Positions 42,501-57,500 of a stretch of DNA of 64,000 nt are shown here, piece by piece. Position numbers and translations under genes: made by a program. This stretch comes from Cardinalis cardinalis (lineage: Eukaryota; Chordata; Aves; Passeriformes; Cardinalidae): contig JACDOX010000156.1 in assembly GCA_014549065.1 (NCBI GenBank), forward strand, positions 1,548,538 to 1,612,537, given 5' to 3'. Numbering within the stretch: the first letter of the stretch is position 1; each line of letters begins with the position of its first letter. A model generated the notes under the pieces. It was not told the DNA's origin. It saw only the letters and a program-made list of their open reading frames with translations, and ran no database searches.

Positions 42501-45500
42501 TGAAAAAGAGGGAAAACTGATGCTGCAACAAGGAGGTAGAAAAGTATTTTGTGAAATTCTAAATAAGAAAAAGAATAGGATAGATAGATGAAAGGAAAAG
42601 GCTTAGACTAACTATACTAAAACAGTTAAGATATTTTAAGTAGAATGAAGGAATCTTTAAAAGAAAAAGAGAAAATGTGAATTAACCCCAAGTAGTGATT
42701 CCCTGTATGCATGATATGTTATGGCAGCTTTTCAGGAAAATAAAACTTTTTGGGAGTCTTAATGCATAATTTCTCTATAAATTGACCATGCTATTGAAAG
42801 GAAATTCATTTTGAGGTGTTGGAAGTGCAGAGAAGGATGGTGATGGGGGATGAAAGAGACCTGGACAAGCTTGAGAGGTGGACCCATGGGAACCTGATCA
42901 GGTTCAACGAAGTCAAGTGCAAAGTGTTACATCTGTGTTGGGGCAACCACAGATACTAGCACAGGCTGTGGGATGAACAGATCACAGCACCCTGCCAAGA
43001 AGGACTTGGGGGTGCTGGTGGGTGAGAGGCTGGACATGACCCAGCCATGGGCACTCCCAGCCCAGAGAGCCAAACGTGTCCTGGGCTGCATCCAAAGCAG
43101 CGTGGGCAGCAGGGCCAGGGAGGGGATTCTGCCCCTCTGCTCTGCTCTGCTGAGAGCCCACCTGCAGGGCTGCATCCAGCTCTGGGCTCCCAGCACAGGA
43201 AACACATGGACCTGTTGGAGAGAATTCAGGGGAGGGTCAACGACATGACTAGAGGGATGGAGCCCCTCTCCTATGAAGTCAAACTAGGCAAGCTGGGGAT
43301 GCTCAGCCCAAAGAAGAGAAGTCTATGGGGAAATTTTGTAGCAGCCTTCCAGTACCTAAAAGAGACTTACAAGAAGGCTGGAGATGGACTTTTTAAAAGG
43401 GTGTATAATGACAGGACAAGAGGCAATGGCTTTAAGCTGAAGAAGGGTAGATTTAGGTTAGATGTTAGGAAGAAGCTCTTTACAAGTGAGGGTGGTTAGG
43501 CACAACAAAGGTTGCCCAGAGAAATGGTAGATGCCCCATCCTGGGAGTGTTCAAGGCCAGTTTGGTAGGGATGTGAGCAACCTGCTCTAGTGGTAGGTGT
43601 CACTGGGCTCAGCAGGGTTTGGAACTAAATGATTTTTGATATTGCTTCCAACACATACCATTCTGTGACAACTGCTGTGTTCAATGTGTGTGCAGTAAGA
43701 AAGTCTCTAATAAATATACTGGCAAGGCAAAGATGAGTGCTTGAGGTTTGATGAGGTCTAGACAGTTCTTTGGGGAAAAGCTTTTTGGATTATTGTGAGC
43801 AATGAGGTTTTTTTCCAACAATTATCACAAGTGTTATAAAACCTTACAGTAAGACATACAGATCAGGTGTTTTGAATAGTGTGCACACATAGTAACTTGC
43901 TGCTTTACTACCAAATTATTTTTTAAACACATGGAGGTGATGCTGAAATTGCACCTTTATTTTTCCCCTTTCTTTTTAGTAAGAGAATGGCTGGTTTTGA
44001 TTACCCTGTAGGACAGAATGTTTTCTGAGTTGAGGGTTTATTTATAAAGCAGTGTTCTTGACAAATAAGTATCGACTAATGAGCTAGAATTACCTAATTT
44101 GTAGAGGAACTTGTACTTTAAAAGGGATCTGAGTTAGCAGTTTCATAATCCTGCTCATGGAAGTGTATTTGCTTTGGAGTTTGAGTGTTAAAATGTGGAA
44201 TGGTCACTCGGCTCAAATACTACAGGAGAAGTGTTAAACATATGGCATTGTCTTAAACTGATAGAAGGTGTTTTGCAAATACTTTTTGACCAGTGTTATG
44301 CTGGTCTCTTGACATTTTCATTAGTTATCTGAAGTGAGAAACAATTCTGTGTGGACAGAGAGATAACAAAATACAAACAAACACTAGAACAAAATAAGAT
44401 TTAAGTAAACCAAAAATGACTACAAATACTGGAATAAACGAACAATTTAAAGTGTTCAAAGTTAAGTCCTTTGTAAAAGATTGATTAATAAGAAAATAGA
44501 AACAAAGGATGTAATGTGACAAAATGTGAAGCAAAATTCAGCTTAAAGGAGAAAGCAGCCTCCCTAGACCCAATTCTCTTTAAATGTTAGAATAATTTTG
44601 CCAAAGAACTGATGGGAGTTCTGCTGTCTGAAACAATACTCAAAGGAACTTCTCTGCATTGATAAAGAATAAAGAGTGTCTGCTCCTTACTACTTGACAC
44701 TTCCTCCTGTTTGACAAAATAAATACTATACATCTTTCGTCAACATCTACATCTTTTTTTTCCCAATTCTTTCTAATTCTGACTGCTAGATTTGTTCCAG
44801 GACAAGACATAACCTGTTCTGTATTTGAAGCCTACAATGTATTATTAAAGTATATCATGCCTAATTTTCTCTCTGATCTTAATTAATCTGTCTCATTTTC
44901 CCAGGCAATTAATCTGTCTAAGTATCCTACTCTTATTGATTTCCTCTGTATACAGGGCTGTTAATGCACTTTTATACAGATTAATGGTTCAAATGAATTA
45001 TTATTCTTTCATAAAAAATTAGGAGTCTTCCTGCCTTCAGGAATATTATTTCTAAGCTTTGAGTCAGACATTTCAGTTTAAACACTTTAGCCCTATTCTG
45101 ATTCTGGTTTTTTCCCCTAGTGCACAGAACAACCATGCATAATTAACAACAAAAACTTATTAAGTGGATTTAGCCTTGGGCAGAGGCTAGCTCAGCAACT
45201 CTCTGCCATGTTCTTTTTTAAAAATACCCTGGAACTATATATCTGATTCTTTCCTTCAGTGTTCAGCCAAGTGACTTGATTTGTTTAATTTGAACTTTGT
45301 AGTAAAGCAGTGAAAGAAGTGGTATAGTGCATCTGAAGTAACTTTGCAGCCAATGCATGGAGATCAGCAGACAGCAGCTGAAAAACACTAAATTAAATAG
45401 CTGGCATCCTTCCAGAGAAGAACTACAGATGGGGGTCATGGTTCAGTAGTAGCACCAATGATCAGTTGTAGAGTTTGATTCAAAATGCTTTTTAAATAGG

Positions 45501-48500
45501 CAGGCCCTGCTAAGACTTATAAAAGAGGTGCTGATACCTGAGTGTGTAGGCCATCAAGACTTTGGAAGCGTTTATTGTATCCGTAAAGAAATGTTTGACA
45601 GATGAGTCTGAAGTGGAAATTCTTCAGTAGCATTACATAGAAGTAGTTAACAGCTCAAAAAAAAGATTGTAACCTCTCAGAATACTCCAAATGTCTTTTC
45701 CATTTTTGTATTTTCTGGGTTTTTTTTTCTGTATCATTCTGTCTCTGATTACATGGGTTGGTACTCCATAGGAACTTTTAAAATCAGTGGCGCCAGTGAT
45801 TTGCCTTGTTGTCCTATAATAATCAGTAAGAAACTGAAAAAAACAAAAATACATCTCTTGCAGATGAAATAACAATAACTTTCCCTCTAGTTTTAATGTA
45901 ATGTTTGTTAAGTAGGTTTCTGGATATGTTCTTCATCTGTATTCAAAACCTTTATTTTCTATATGGCTTACTTTTTCATTTGCTGTTAAAGATGTGTAGG
46001 GAGATAAGATGACATTATTCAACATCTATGTTCATTTGGTAATGCAGCTTTAAAGCCTTCACCTTCAAAGAAACGGTGTAATTCCATCACAGCCCTGAAG
46101 GCAGCATCACAAGAAATAGTGTGTGCAGTTAGCCAGGAGTGGAAGGATGAAAAGCATGGCATTCTTGCTGAAGGAAAAAGTTATGCCAGCCTTGATGAAG
46201 AAGGTATGGTCTTTCAAATGAACAACTTGAATTATGTTATTAAAAATTTTGTATAAGCTCTAGAAGTCCTGTAACTAGAACATAACTAGTATGGCTGAAC
46301 TCTCAAAATCAGAGTCAGGTTATTCTTAGGGAGAGAGTAGTTAGTAATATTTGTCAAAATCGACCTTCAGAAGCAAGACAAAGTCAGAATCAAAGTTCAT
46401 AGTATGATGTTAAACTTTCAGATTTAAAGAAGTGCTGAAGAAAGGTATTCAGGCCAGGTAGAAAATTTAGGCGAGAGCCAATGTTATCCTTTTCACTGAC
46501 CTCTAAAGAAGCATGTCACGTTAAGTGTTTTGAAGCTCAGTTCATGTTCCCAGAGGTTTTTTTAAGAGATACAACTTTGCCCCTTTCAGAACTTGCCTGC
46601 AGCCATGATGAAAGCAGAGCCAATTACCTAATCCAATCTGATAAATGAGCCCTGGTAGCATGAGAATAGCCCTCAGACTGAGAAGAATTCATAACTCATA
46701 CCTCTGTTTAATATTTGACTTTGGAGTTACTCTGTATTCTGCTGAATGTACTTGTTAGCAGCTGAAATTCACTCTGTAATATGAAAGAGTGTGGGTATGG
46801 GCATATGAATAATACCATCTCATCAATTCAAACATTAGGAAACTTCAACAAGCTTATGAGGGCACTATGGGACTTGATATACTTACATGAAGATTCTTGG
46901 GCTAAATTTAAAATTAAGTTTGTTAACATTGTTCTTTATTTCTGCATATGCAGTACTAGGTTCACACCACCGGCCGGATCTAGTGCCAAGCACTCCGTCT
47001 CTGTTTGAAGCAGCTTCCTTGGCAACCACACTTTCTTCTTCTTCCTTGAATGCAGATGATCACTGTCAACGTGATCAACCTACACTCTATTCCAGCAGGT
47101 AAAGGCCATATATGTTAGAGGATTTTCCTCTGTTCTGCTAGAAGTTTAACACTGTGCTCAACAAAAGGGGGGTCTGCAAAGTAAGAAACAGAAGGGGCAA
47201 GTGTCTCTGTAACTCAGTCTTTAACCTTTCCAGTGAAGGAGGGGTGCCAAAAGCTTGTAGGATTTATAATGTATTTGTTTGTAATTATACATATTGTAAT
47301 TTGGAATCATGAAATAGAAAGCATAAACATGGTGAAAAATGTTATATGAATTTTTCTTCATGTTCCAAAACTAAATTGAATATCTAAACTTTGCTTGGGC
47401 CTTAGTCTGTACCATAAGGTCAGGGTAGGAAGTACTTCTTGTAACTTGGCTGTAGACTGAAACAGCTGCAGAAAATGATGTACTAGGAAAAGGCAAAATT
47501 GTTCTTTATTCTGAATGTACAGTGAATGTACACTGAATGGTCTGCTTTAAATTCTTCCCTAACAACCATTTTGTGAAGTAAATTTCTGTGAAACTTCATC
47601 CACGGGTGTGCTTAGAGCCTGTTTGATTTTAATCCGGACGTATAAAAACAGGAATGTCTTAAGAAAAGTTGTGCAGATGCTAGTGAGCTAGGTTAAATGT
47701 GATTTGAGTTGTTTTGAATATATTTCAGCTGTGTCAGTCCAATACCATGCTTAAGCGAGCACGTCTTGCTGGGAGATTGTACATGCCTGTATGCTCCCTT
47801 GTGAACCTGAAGTGTGCTGTGTTGTGTCTACTTGCCTACTTGCAGATCTCTTTACTGTGTATTGAGCCATTTCTTTGCCTGTTTTCACCAAGAAGGGTAG
47901 CCATTCAAGCATCTTGAATATTGTTTGGAAAAATTTGGACTGAACTCCTCAATGTATAAATTTAACAAATGCACTAACATGCCAAGATGTAGTTCTGTCC
48001 TGTAAACTGCATGTTGCCCAAAAAATCAAGTTATTTTAAAAACAGTCTTGAGGCAGTAGGTTTTTAGATCCTGTTAAATATTTGACAACTGCATTTACAT
48101 AAAAAGTAAAATTACTTGCAGCATTACTTGATGATAGTGATATTTACAGCTTCCACTTCCATTACATTGAAAAAAATTTTGCTGATGTGGCATCTTCCAT
48201 ATGTCTGATGATTTGCTATAAAAATTGGAGTGAAGCATGTTTTGGGGTTTAATGAAGATGAAGTTTTTATTGCAGAACAAAAATTTTTCTGCACAAGCTT
48301 TAGGAAATAAAACTACTGATGAATAAGTAGTAGAAATAGATCTCATTCACTTCAATTTGTGTTACCTATAGGACTTCAATAGTCATGATCTTTCACAAAG
48401 TTTTTTCTTTGACAGAAATGAAGTTATAGAGTACTTTAAGCATCAAATAAAAATATAGAACTGCTTTGTATCAGCATCAGTCAGGAAAAGCAAATGATGA

Positions 48501-51500
48501 AGTTATCTGAATAAAGAGTTCAGATTTAAAGTGTTTCAAATATTTACTCTCTAAAACCTTAACTGTAAAGAAAACCTGTAAGTAATTCTACTATATTGTA
48601 CTGTAAACATACTCCAAAATAGCAGTCTACACTATGATTGCACATCTAGACTAATTTACTTCCCAGTAGTGATGCAATCAATGAAATAACCTCTAACGCA
48701 AGGCAGCTATGTGATTAGCATGAGTATCTTAAAAAATGAGGTTGTTAGTGTCTGCAGTCCAGGTATGGACTTCATCATCACGAGAGGGAACATTCTCTGA
48801 CACAGCAGACCTGGCACCAGCATTCACAGATGTGTAGTTCTCTCCACATCTTCTGCCAAAACATCTGCACTGTAGCCAAGAGATCTGCCAGAGGAACTTA
48901 CCAACTAACATCTTTGCTGGTCTAGGTATGCCCTCTTCAGCTAGGGCCTGGAGGCAGTTTTTAATTTTCATTATTAGTGGTGTGTGTCACAAATTCAGTA
49001 TGTACAATTCATGAGGATTAGCTTCCCTGTCACAGCTAGGAGTTAAGAAACCTGCAAAGCATGCTCAGTATTGAACTAATTTCCATAAGATTCTGGGCAC
49101 CTGCTGTTTTGTGCCCACTTCTTTTGGCATCAATTCAGGGAGGTCATTCCTTCTTCTTGGCACTAAAAAATATATACATCTAAAGTTTTACTTATGTTTT
49201 TATGGTTCATTCAAGGAACTCTTCAGTCCTCTCATTAAAAAAAGCTAGCAGCCAAAAGCCACCAAAAAACCCATGCTACAATGATGCAGTGAATTGTAGA
49301 TTCAGATCTGAGGTTTTTCTTGCCAGAGTTCTTCTTTTGAATATTAGAAAATTATGTGATGTAAGACTCATCGTTTTACCATTTGTCTGATAAACAGAAA
49401 GCTTGGAGCAGTCTTTGAAACACAGCCTGAATTAAAGATTTATTTACAAATGTGAGCCTGCTTTCAGTCTTTAAATATAATGTGACATTATGCTTTGTTA
49501 TTTATTAGAATTAGAGTATGGCATCTTCTTCATCAGGCTTTTTTATTGTTATTCAAAGTAACATAGCACAATTAAAGATGACAAATCTGAATGCCCTAAG
49601 CACTATGACTCTTGTCTCTCTTGACATGGCTTTTAGAATTGCGAAGAGCTGAAGAAGGTCAATGGTGCTTCTGGAAATGTTTGAAACTTGCTTTAAAATA
49701 TTTCAAAAAGTTTCAAACTGTAGATGTTTTACCATTCTTGTTTAAATATCCCAAGATTATAGAAAGTATTCTTTCAATATATTTTTCAGCAGGTCTCATG
49801 GGACTCTCCAGTCCCAAACCCAAACAAAATCCCATTATGCATAAAGGGGTGCTTCACCTCCCTCTTAAGAGCAATGCCAAGATGCTATGATCTATATAAG
49901 GAGGACTACTGAATTCTTCTGATAATCTGAGCCTAAGGGAAAAAAAATCTACCTGAAATCTAATTCTTCTTCCTCTTTATGCATTCTATACCTCATTTCT
50001 GGAAGATGTATATGTAGTCTGGACTTCTGCCTTCTCCTTCTTTCTTCTTATCTATGTATTTCTCAATTTTTTGTCTTACCTTTGTATTGCTGTTTCTTGG
50101 TGGAGACCACTTGGAATTTTGGAAGGCTTTGAGGGATTGTGGGTTTGTTCTCTTACACAGTCAAGCTTCCTGAAGCATCCAGACTTTGAAATGCTGTTCT
50201 GCTATTTTTTCCAGTGATGGGGATTATAGGTTTTTTTCTGTTGTAAGGAACATTAAGCACCTGTTTTGCCAGTTGATGTTCTACATAAACAAACTTTAGT
50301 GTGTTAAATTTCAATATTCTGTCTGTCAACACACTACTGTTAGCTTCTGAAGCTTAGACAACTTTGTTTGAATCTGATTCAAAGTGGACTAAGTACACAC
50401 TTGCTTCATGATAATAAGCAGTTGGGTGGAAGAAAAAGGCTTGAATGCTCAAACGCTATGAACCGATGCACTGAGTCACTGGGGGTATCCCCATGGGAAA
50501 GAAAATTTGTCTATGATTGAAACAACGTGTAATTGTGGCTTAAAGTAAAACAAAGCTTTCCCAGTTCTCTAATGATAGAATTATTTTTGCTTCTTTTTTT
50601 CTTTATTAATTAAGAACCAAGATCAAGCAGAATGTTTTAGCCAGAGGAGGGCAACAGCATAGTTGAGCGTGCTCTTTATGGCTGGTCATTACTGAATGCA
50701 AGACAATACCTGTAAAAGTGTTTGGGTTCTTTTGGTTTTTGGGTTTTTTTTTTTTGCTTGGTTTTTCTTATTCAACCTAAGAATTAAGGATGAGATCTCA
50801 ATGCACTGTAGAAACTGTATTAAAACTGTTCCTCTGAACTGCTCTTTCTGAAACACTGTATGTGAGGGGATTTCACTTCTTTCCTGTGCCACCCCCAATA
50901 TGGCTTTGCCTTATCAATCTCATTAAAATCAGGCTGCATTAAAACTGGCAATAAATGCATCTATGATGATGCTATTGAAAAAATTTGAACCTCAGTTACC
51001 AACTGCTGACAGCATGTGTATTGCTGTTAAGAGATTAATTACAAGATATTTGGTTTTACTTTTTTACACTACTCAATAGAATTCAAGTTACACATATGAG
51101 AATAATGCTAAGTCAATGGGACATAGGTCATCCAAGCACAAGTGAAATAGTCTTGCCTTTCAAAAACTGTCAAGTGCATTACACGATAAAAAGAATGTAA
51201 TGTGTTGAATGTGTAATGTAATGTGGTGAATGTAAAGCTCTGTTCCAGTATGACATTGATACATTATTTTGTTGAGCATTTGAATCTCAACTTTACATGC
51301 TAGTTTCTGCATATTGAATTGTGCATGCTAGTTTTGCCCTTTCTGAAGTTCTATCCTATCTGAAATATACTTAAAGTAGTACAAAAAGAGTGGAAAATTA
51401 GTCATATCTGGACTGATGGCTGTAACCATGTTTCCATACCAAGTTATAATTCAGAATTTTTGCTTTTCACCTTGTCTGTAAGCAGGTAAAAACTTCTAAA

Positions 51501-54500
51501 ATATGTCCCTGCAGAACCGACAGTTGAGTTTTCAAGGCAGCCTGGAGCCTAATTTCTGGCAGCTAGTAAGATATGTGATAAGGGACATCTGAGTCCATTA
51601 AAACACCTTTGAGAGTTTCAGCTTTGTTGACCAAGTGTGTTAGAAAATGCGATTTTTGTGGAGATGCATTTGCAGTTTCACATTATTTCTGTAAGGCAGA
51701 GAACAAAAAATCAATCAATGAATAAAGTAGTAGAATGCACCTGCTCTGTAAACATCACTCCCTTGCATAGATGTACTAATTACAATACACTCTTGTTCTC
51801 CCACTTTTCCTTCTGAACTTATGGCTGCTAGTAAACTGTGTCTGCATGGCAAAGTCCAATGTTACTAATGTTACAATGTGCCTAATTGCTTACTCTTTTT
51901 TTTCCCCATTTTGAATTACAAAATGCTGCCAAAATTTACACCATGTGTAATGTGAAAATTATGCATTTTGAGATTAATGTAATTATGTGACATTTATTGT
52001 GACATAGTTTAATTCATTAAATAAATATTGAAACTCAGTAATAGCATTACTTTCTGATAAAATTTTAGTAAATGCAAAAATAAATTGTGCAATTAGTCAA
52101 ATATAAGCTTCCTGTTATCTAGCCATTGCCAACATATCTATATTTGTTTATTTGCATTCCTTTTTTCCAAGTATTTTGAAGATTTTAATGTTTAATAGAG
52201 AAACTTATTTTAAAATTTTCAGTTATGACTGAGCTTTGTAACTTGGGGTTTTGGTTGACTGTACTGTCCCTTCTCTTTGCAGTAAAGGGTTACCTTCAAG
52301 TTCAACATTCACTTTGGGAGACAGTGCCATCTATTTGACTTCAGAACAGAGCACATTGGAAATGGAAAATGATAATGCTTCAGTTTTGGATGTCTACTTA
52401 GTAAGTTGTCAAACTGTTTCTAATGGGCTTTTTTGCCTGTAATTGCTTTGACTCAGGCTCAGTAAATGATTAAAATACCTGCTCAACTTCAATCCAGAGG
52501 TTTATTGAGGTTTTTTTTTTGTATGAAACATGCATAAGTTTGCATAGGTACGATTTGCCAAAGCAAGTCCCTAAAGAATTTATATGCATATTAACTATTG
52601 CATTAATAATGAAGTATGCCAAAACACCTTTCAGTTTTTCTCTAATGGTAGGAGGTCTTTTCTGTTGTTTCCTATTGGAGGGAAAAAAAACAAAACCCAA
52701 ACCAACAAAAACAACAACAAAATCTTTCCTCTTCATGTAGAATACTTCACAATATAGAAATAAAAATTTCTCAGATTGGAAAGTTCTGTGTTTATGCCGC
52801 TGATTTTGAAGCCAGTAAAGCTCAGTGTAAAATACATTAAAGGCCCCCTCTTCTGATTTGAAGGGTTGTCCAATTGTGATAGATGATTAAAAATGTATAT
52901 TTTCTTTACTATTTCACTTCCTAGTAAGCAATTTATCTGACTGCTGAAAGATAAGGCCTAGTCTATATTTTGTTGTCTTCATATCACCTGTGTTTCAAAT
53001 GTTCTCTAGCACACATTCCACAGACATAAAGGCAGTAGGCACCCAATTCAAATCCCAACTGAGTGAAGTTTTTTGCATCTAATTTTTTTAGGCTATTCTG
53101 AAATTGTGAGTATAAATGCAGGGGGCAGGTATGTTAAGCTTGGCCTTTTTCCCCAAAGGCTTATTTTCTTAAATAATAAACAACTCTGACATTATTCTAG
53201 TAATATTCCCCTTGACTGTCGTGGCAAGAATTGTACCAGAGATGAAGACTCAAAAGAGAGAAGTTTGTTAATGTTTCTAATAAATGTTTTACAGATACAT
53301 GGTTGTTTCCTTTCTCGATAAAATTTATTGCATTTTTTATTTTTCTTATCCCTAGAGTTACCTGATCTTTGTCTTAAGAAATCCATACTATCTTAGAATC
53401 ATAAAACAGCTCAGGTGGATGGAGCTTCAAGAGATCATCCAGTCCAACTTCTTGCAGAAAAGGGAGCCTAGATAAGATTATCTAACACCCTTTTGCACCA
53501 CAGCTTAAAAACCTCCAGCAATTGGAACTCTGCCACATCCCTGCATAAGTTGTTTCAGTAATTATTGTCCAGAAAAAAAAAATTATTGTGTTCAGATGAA
53601 ACATGTTTGTGTCTGATCTTACATCAAGATGAAATATATTTGTCACATTCTCTTTTTCTGTAGGCTCTGCAACTGATGTTTTTTCCTTCTTTAGTCAGTA
53701 ATGCTGGAGTGCGTGTAGTACTCAGTTAATAGCTACTAATTTAATAGCCCAGCACACTTAGGGGAGTTGTCTGTCCTGCCTCCACTGACTCAAAACAGTA
53801 TCAAGTACCAGTGGCCAATTAGATATAGAATGCTTGGTTCCTCCCTCTGGGCACAGCATCTCACAGTGGGATGATGTAATTTTATCAGTCATGCAGTGAG
53901 GCTTGATGGCCCATTAGCAGAAGATATCCACCTCTGACCCCCCNAGGGAGTTATCAGGATGAGTCATGGAAGAGATAAAGAACACTGCCCCACCTGGTTT
54001 TAACAGATGGTGATAGAATACATACTTTTGGTTACACCTTGCACTGCAACCTAAGGCAGCAGTTAAGCAGAAGCCCAAGGAAGACAATGGCCCATTTTTA
54101 GATCAGGCAGGGGAAAAAGTTACAGATAATGCTGGCAAGACAGAGGTTCTCAGTACCTTCTTTCCTCCTTGTTCAGCAGAGTGGCCAGAACCAGACCNTA
54201 GCTCCCTGGATCAAGCAGCTACAACAACAGACATATTGACCCACCAGTAGTGGCCTGCAAGTGCTCAGCGCACATAAACGCAAGGCCCAGGAGGGAATAT
54301 ACCCCAGAGTATCAGCAGAAGTGGCTGATATTGTTGCAGGGCCACTGTCCTATCATTTTCAAAAATTCATATAGATCAGGGGGCATCCCTGATGGCTGGA
54401 AGAGGGCAGATCTCATACCTGCCTGTAAGAATGGCCCAAAAGAGGACCTAGTATCCTTACTGCACTCCCTGGGAAAGTGGCAGAACAAGCCTCCTAAGAA

Positions 54501-57500
54501 CTATTACCAACTAAATGAAGCAAGTGACTGGGAAAATCAAGCACAGAGTTATCAAAAACAAATCATGCCAGGCTAACCTGATCACCTTTCTGAAACAAAT
54601 TACCATATTCATTCAATAATGAAAAAGCAGTGGATGTTGCTTGCCTGCACTTCAGTAAAGCATTTGACATATGTCCCATAGCTAGACAAATGTCAAATAT
54701 AGACTGGATGGGGGTGATCTGTGAGATGGGCAGGAATCATCTCATGGGCGATCAGCTTGTTTTACTGAGGCTGGCGGCCTGTCCCATGTGGGGCCCCCTA
54801 AGGATCAGTACTGGGCTCCAAGCTATAACATCTCCATGAATGATGTGGATGATGGGACCAAAAGCACCCTCACCACGTTTGCTGTGTCACTGAACGCGGT
54901 GTTGAGGGGGACTCATCAGCAGGGAGAGTCACCTTTCAGAGATATGAACAGGCTGGAAGGTCAGGCCACAAGAACTGTGTAAAGTTCAACCAAGGAAGTG
55001 CACAGTCCTGCACCTGGGAGCACAAAACCAAAGAGCCTGGCCAGGCCAGGACCCAGGCTGTGGGACAGCCTTGCCAAGAGCAGACAACACACAGACACCA
55101 GGTCAGCAGTGACTGCTGCAGCTACTGAGGCAAAGTGGATCCTGAGATGCGTCCATAGGGGCACTGCTAACAGAGAGAGATGCGACCATCCCACTCCACC
55201 AGCGCTTGTCAGACTGCACATGGAGTAGTGTGCCCAGTTCAGGCCCCCACAGTTCCAAAACACATGTGGATGGACTGAAGATGGGTCAAAGGAGTGCCAT
55301 AAAGGTGGTCAAGGATAGGGAGAACTTGACATTTGAAGAAAGAGTGTAGAAGTTAGCTCGTTTCAGTCCACAGAATTTTCAGGAGGGACGTCAACAAAGT
55401 TTTCCAAAACTTAAAGGCATGACTGCAGATAGTATTGAGACCCTCCTTTTCTCTAGGGGCAGTGTATACAAGTTGTAATGAGGGAGGTTTCCTCTCTGTG
55501 TAAGAAATAACTGTTTTTACAATGATTTAAGGATAATTATTTACAATGAGCATGATTTTATAATGCTGAATGATTCACTGGAACAACTCCCCCAGGGATA
55601 TGTGGTAAAGTCCCCATCACAGGAGGTTTTCAAGATGCAGCGGACAGTGATGCTCAATAATCTCATCCCGCCTGCCTTTCCACAAAAGTTTAGGAGGAAT
55701 TAGATAGCCTTTTATGGTCCCTTTTGCCTGGACTGACCTGTGGTTCTCTTGGCCCCTTTTAAACAGTGAAACAATTTCTTCTTGATAGGTTTTGAATTTA
55801 GTTTATAAAGCAGCAGTCTTCTTTAACAATAATACTGCTTTGCACTGTGAAATATTTCTTTATATGTTTGAAGTCTGTAGGGTAGATGGTGGAATGCTCT
55901 GAAAATCTAGTGACAGGCACAGGTAACACCTTTTGTAATGCTGTCTGTATGAGTTTGAGGTGTGAAAATAATTCTCTTTAGTTAGTTTTCAGCTTGTAGA
56001 ACATTCATTACTATTATGTCTTGGAGACTGCAGTAAGTAGATGTGTATTCCACTGATGAATATCAACAGAAAAATAATTAAAACCCAACTTTGGATGTCA
56101 TACAAATAGCCAGTGCTTATTCCCCTGAGCAAAGGTCTGGAAGAATAAATAGGTCTTAAGTGGAGAGAATCACAGATGCTTTTTGGAACTAGCAGCATCC
56201 TTTCTCTCCACTCTGAAGAAAAACAAATTCAAAATTCAATAATCAAGGTAACGGCACAGACCTGAACTCCCTAGGTATGCTGTCCTCAAGGAAATTGGAT
56301 ACCATAGCTAAGCACACATTACTTCTTAAGCAAACTCATCTTGAGAAGTTACTTACCCCTGCCTTCTGTCTCATGTCCCACACGATGTATTGATGCCTAC
56401 TTGTTTTGAGATTGTTGTGGAAGTGAGCTTTAATTTATTCACATATACCCTGTATGCATACTGAGGTGTTTGTGGAAGAAACAGGAACAGTATGCTGTCC
56501 ATCTACTAATCTGTTACTTCGTGATGCCCCATAATATCCTTCAGTGGACCTGGAAACAACAATTAGCCTGTGGCTGGGAAAACCTGATAATACTAAAGTA
56601 TAAGTGCTGACCAGAAGGCAATTTTGCTTTTACAGGAGGATGACTAAATGCATGTTAGAGGGAAAAGATGCATGTTTTTAAGAACACTAGGAACAGGCTA
56701 GTAATTTCTAATGTACATCTCAAAAATAAAGCAAATCAATGAAAGGTTACAAGATGTACTTTTAAAAGAGGAAAATGCAAGGAGAAAAATGTAGTTTTAA
56801 ATGGCATTCTCAGATTTTTCTTTAAGCCTGTGAATAATAATCTTTGTGTTTCTACCACGAGGCAAGCTGCTGTAGTCTTACCCACTATATATTTTAACAA
56901 AAAATACCTTAACTTGCTTAATTTTGGGCACCATTAATCCTGTGATATCTTTGCCTCCTATTTTGAAATGCCAAAATGCTAAATCTTTTGGGCAAATTTT
57001 AGTCCACTAGTAAATTAAGAAGTATGATTTTTTGGCCCCGTCTATAGAAAAAAACATTTTGTCGTAAAATGACATCATGTTAATCTACTATAAAGAGTAA
57101 ATTTAAAATTGCATTGTCTGAGCAGTTTTGTGTGGAAATTCTGATAGTCAAGTCAGGTGAGGTGGAACAGGAAAAAAAAGTTGTAAAAACCAGAATTGCT
57201 CCTACAGGAAATAGTATTAGATTTGAGGTGTTACATTAAGGGAACTCCAAGCAAACTCACACTGTGCTGCTGATGTAAAAACAGAGAATGTACCTGTTAA
57301 CAGCAGGTTACAAGAATTCTTGTTCCAGGACATGACTAGAGAGAGATCTTGGGTTCACAACTGAATGCTGGTCAGCATAATTCCTTAATTCTGATAAAAG
57401 ACCAAGTTCAAACTGGCATTTTGTTCACCTGCTACTCTAAGAAGCACTGTTATGTACATTCTCAAATCAAGTTGACTTTTAAGTTACATTGGTTTATTTT

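Larger units (their letters stand above)
41822..46047 (+). other. PIP5K1B intron 9
   Basis: About 4.2 kb. It holds an A/C-rich tract (42203-42258), a CR1 3' portion (42808-43678) and the second copy of the unidentified shared repeat (about 43790-43995). The remaining 2 kb is AT-rich with nothing recognised. Confidence 0.85.

Noticed and set aside
43047..43499. 150-codon plus-strand open frame
   Set aside because: It lies wholly within a CR1 3' portion, and its peptide matches the CR1 ORF2 C-terminal region.
46781..47008. 75-codon open frame overlapping exon 11
   Set aside because: It reads exon 11 in a different frame from the one that joins exons 10 and 12.
54250..55263. Cluster of open frames of 64-108 codons
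   Set aside because: They are broken pieces or antisense shadows of a CR1 reverse-transcriptase region.
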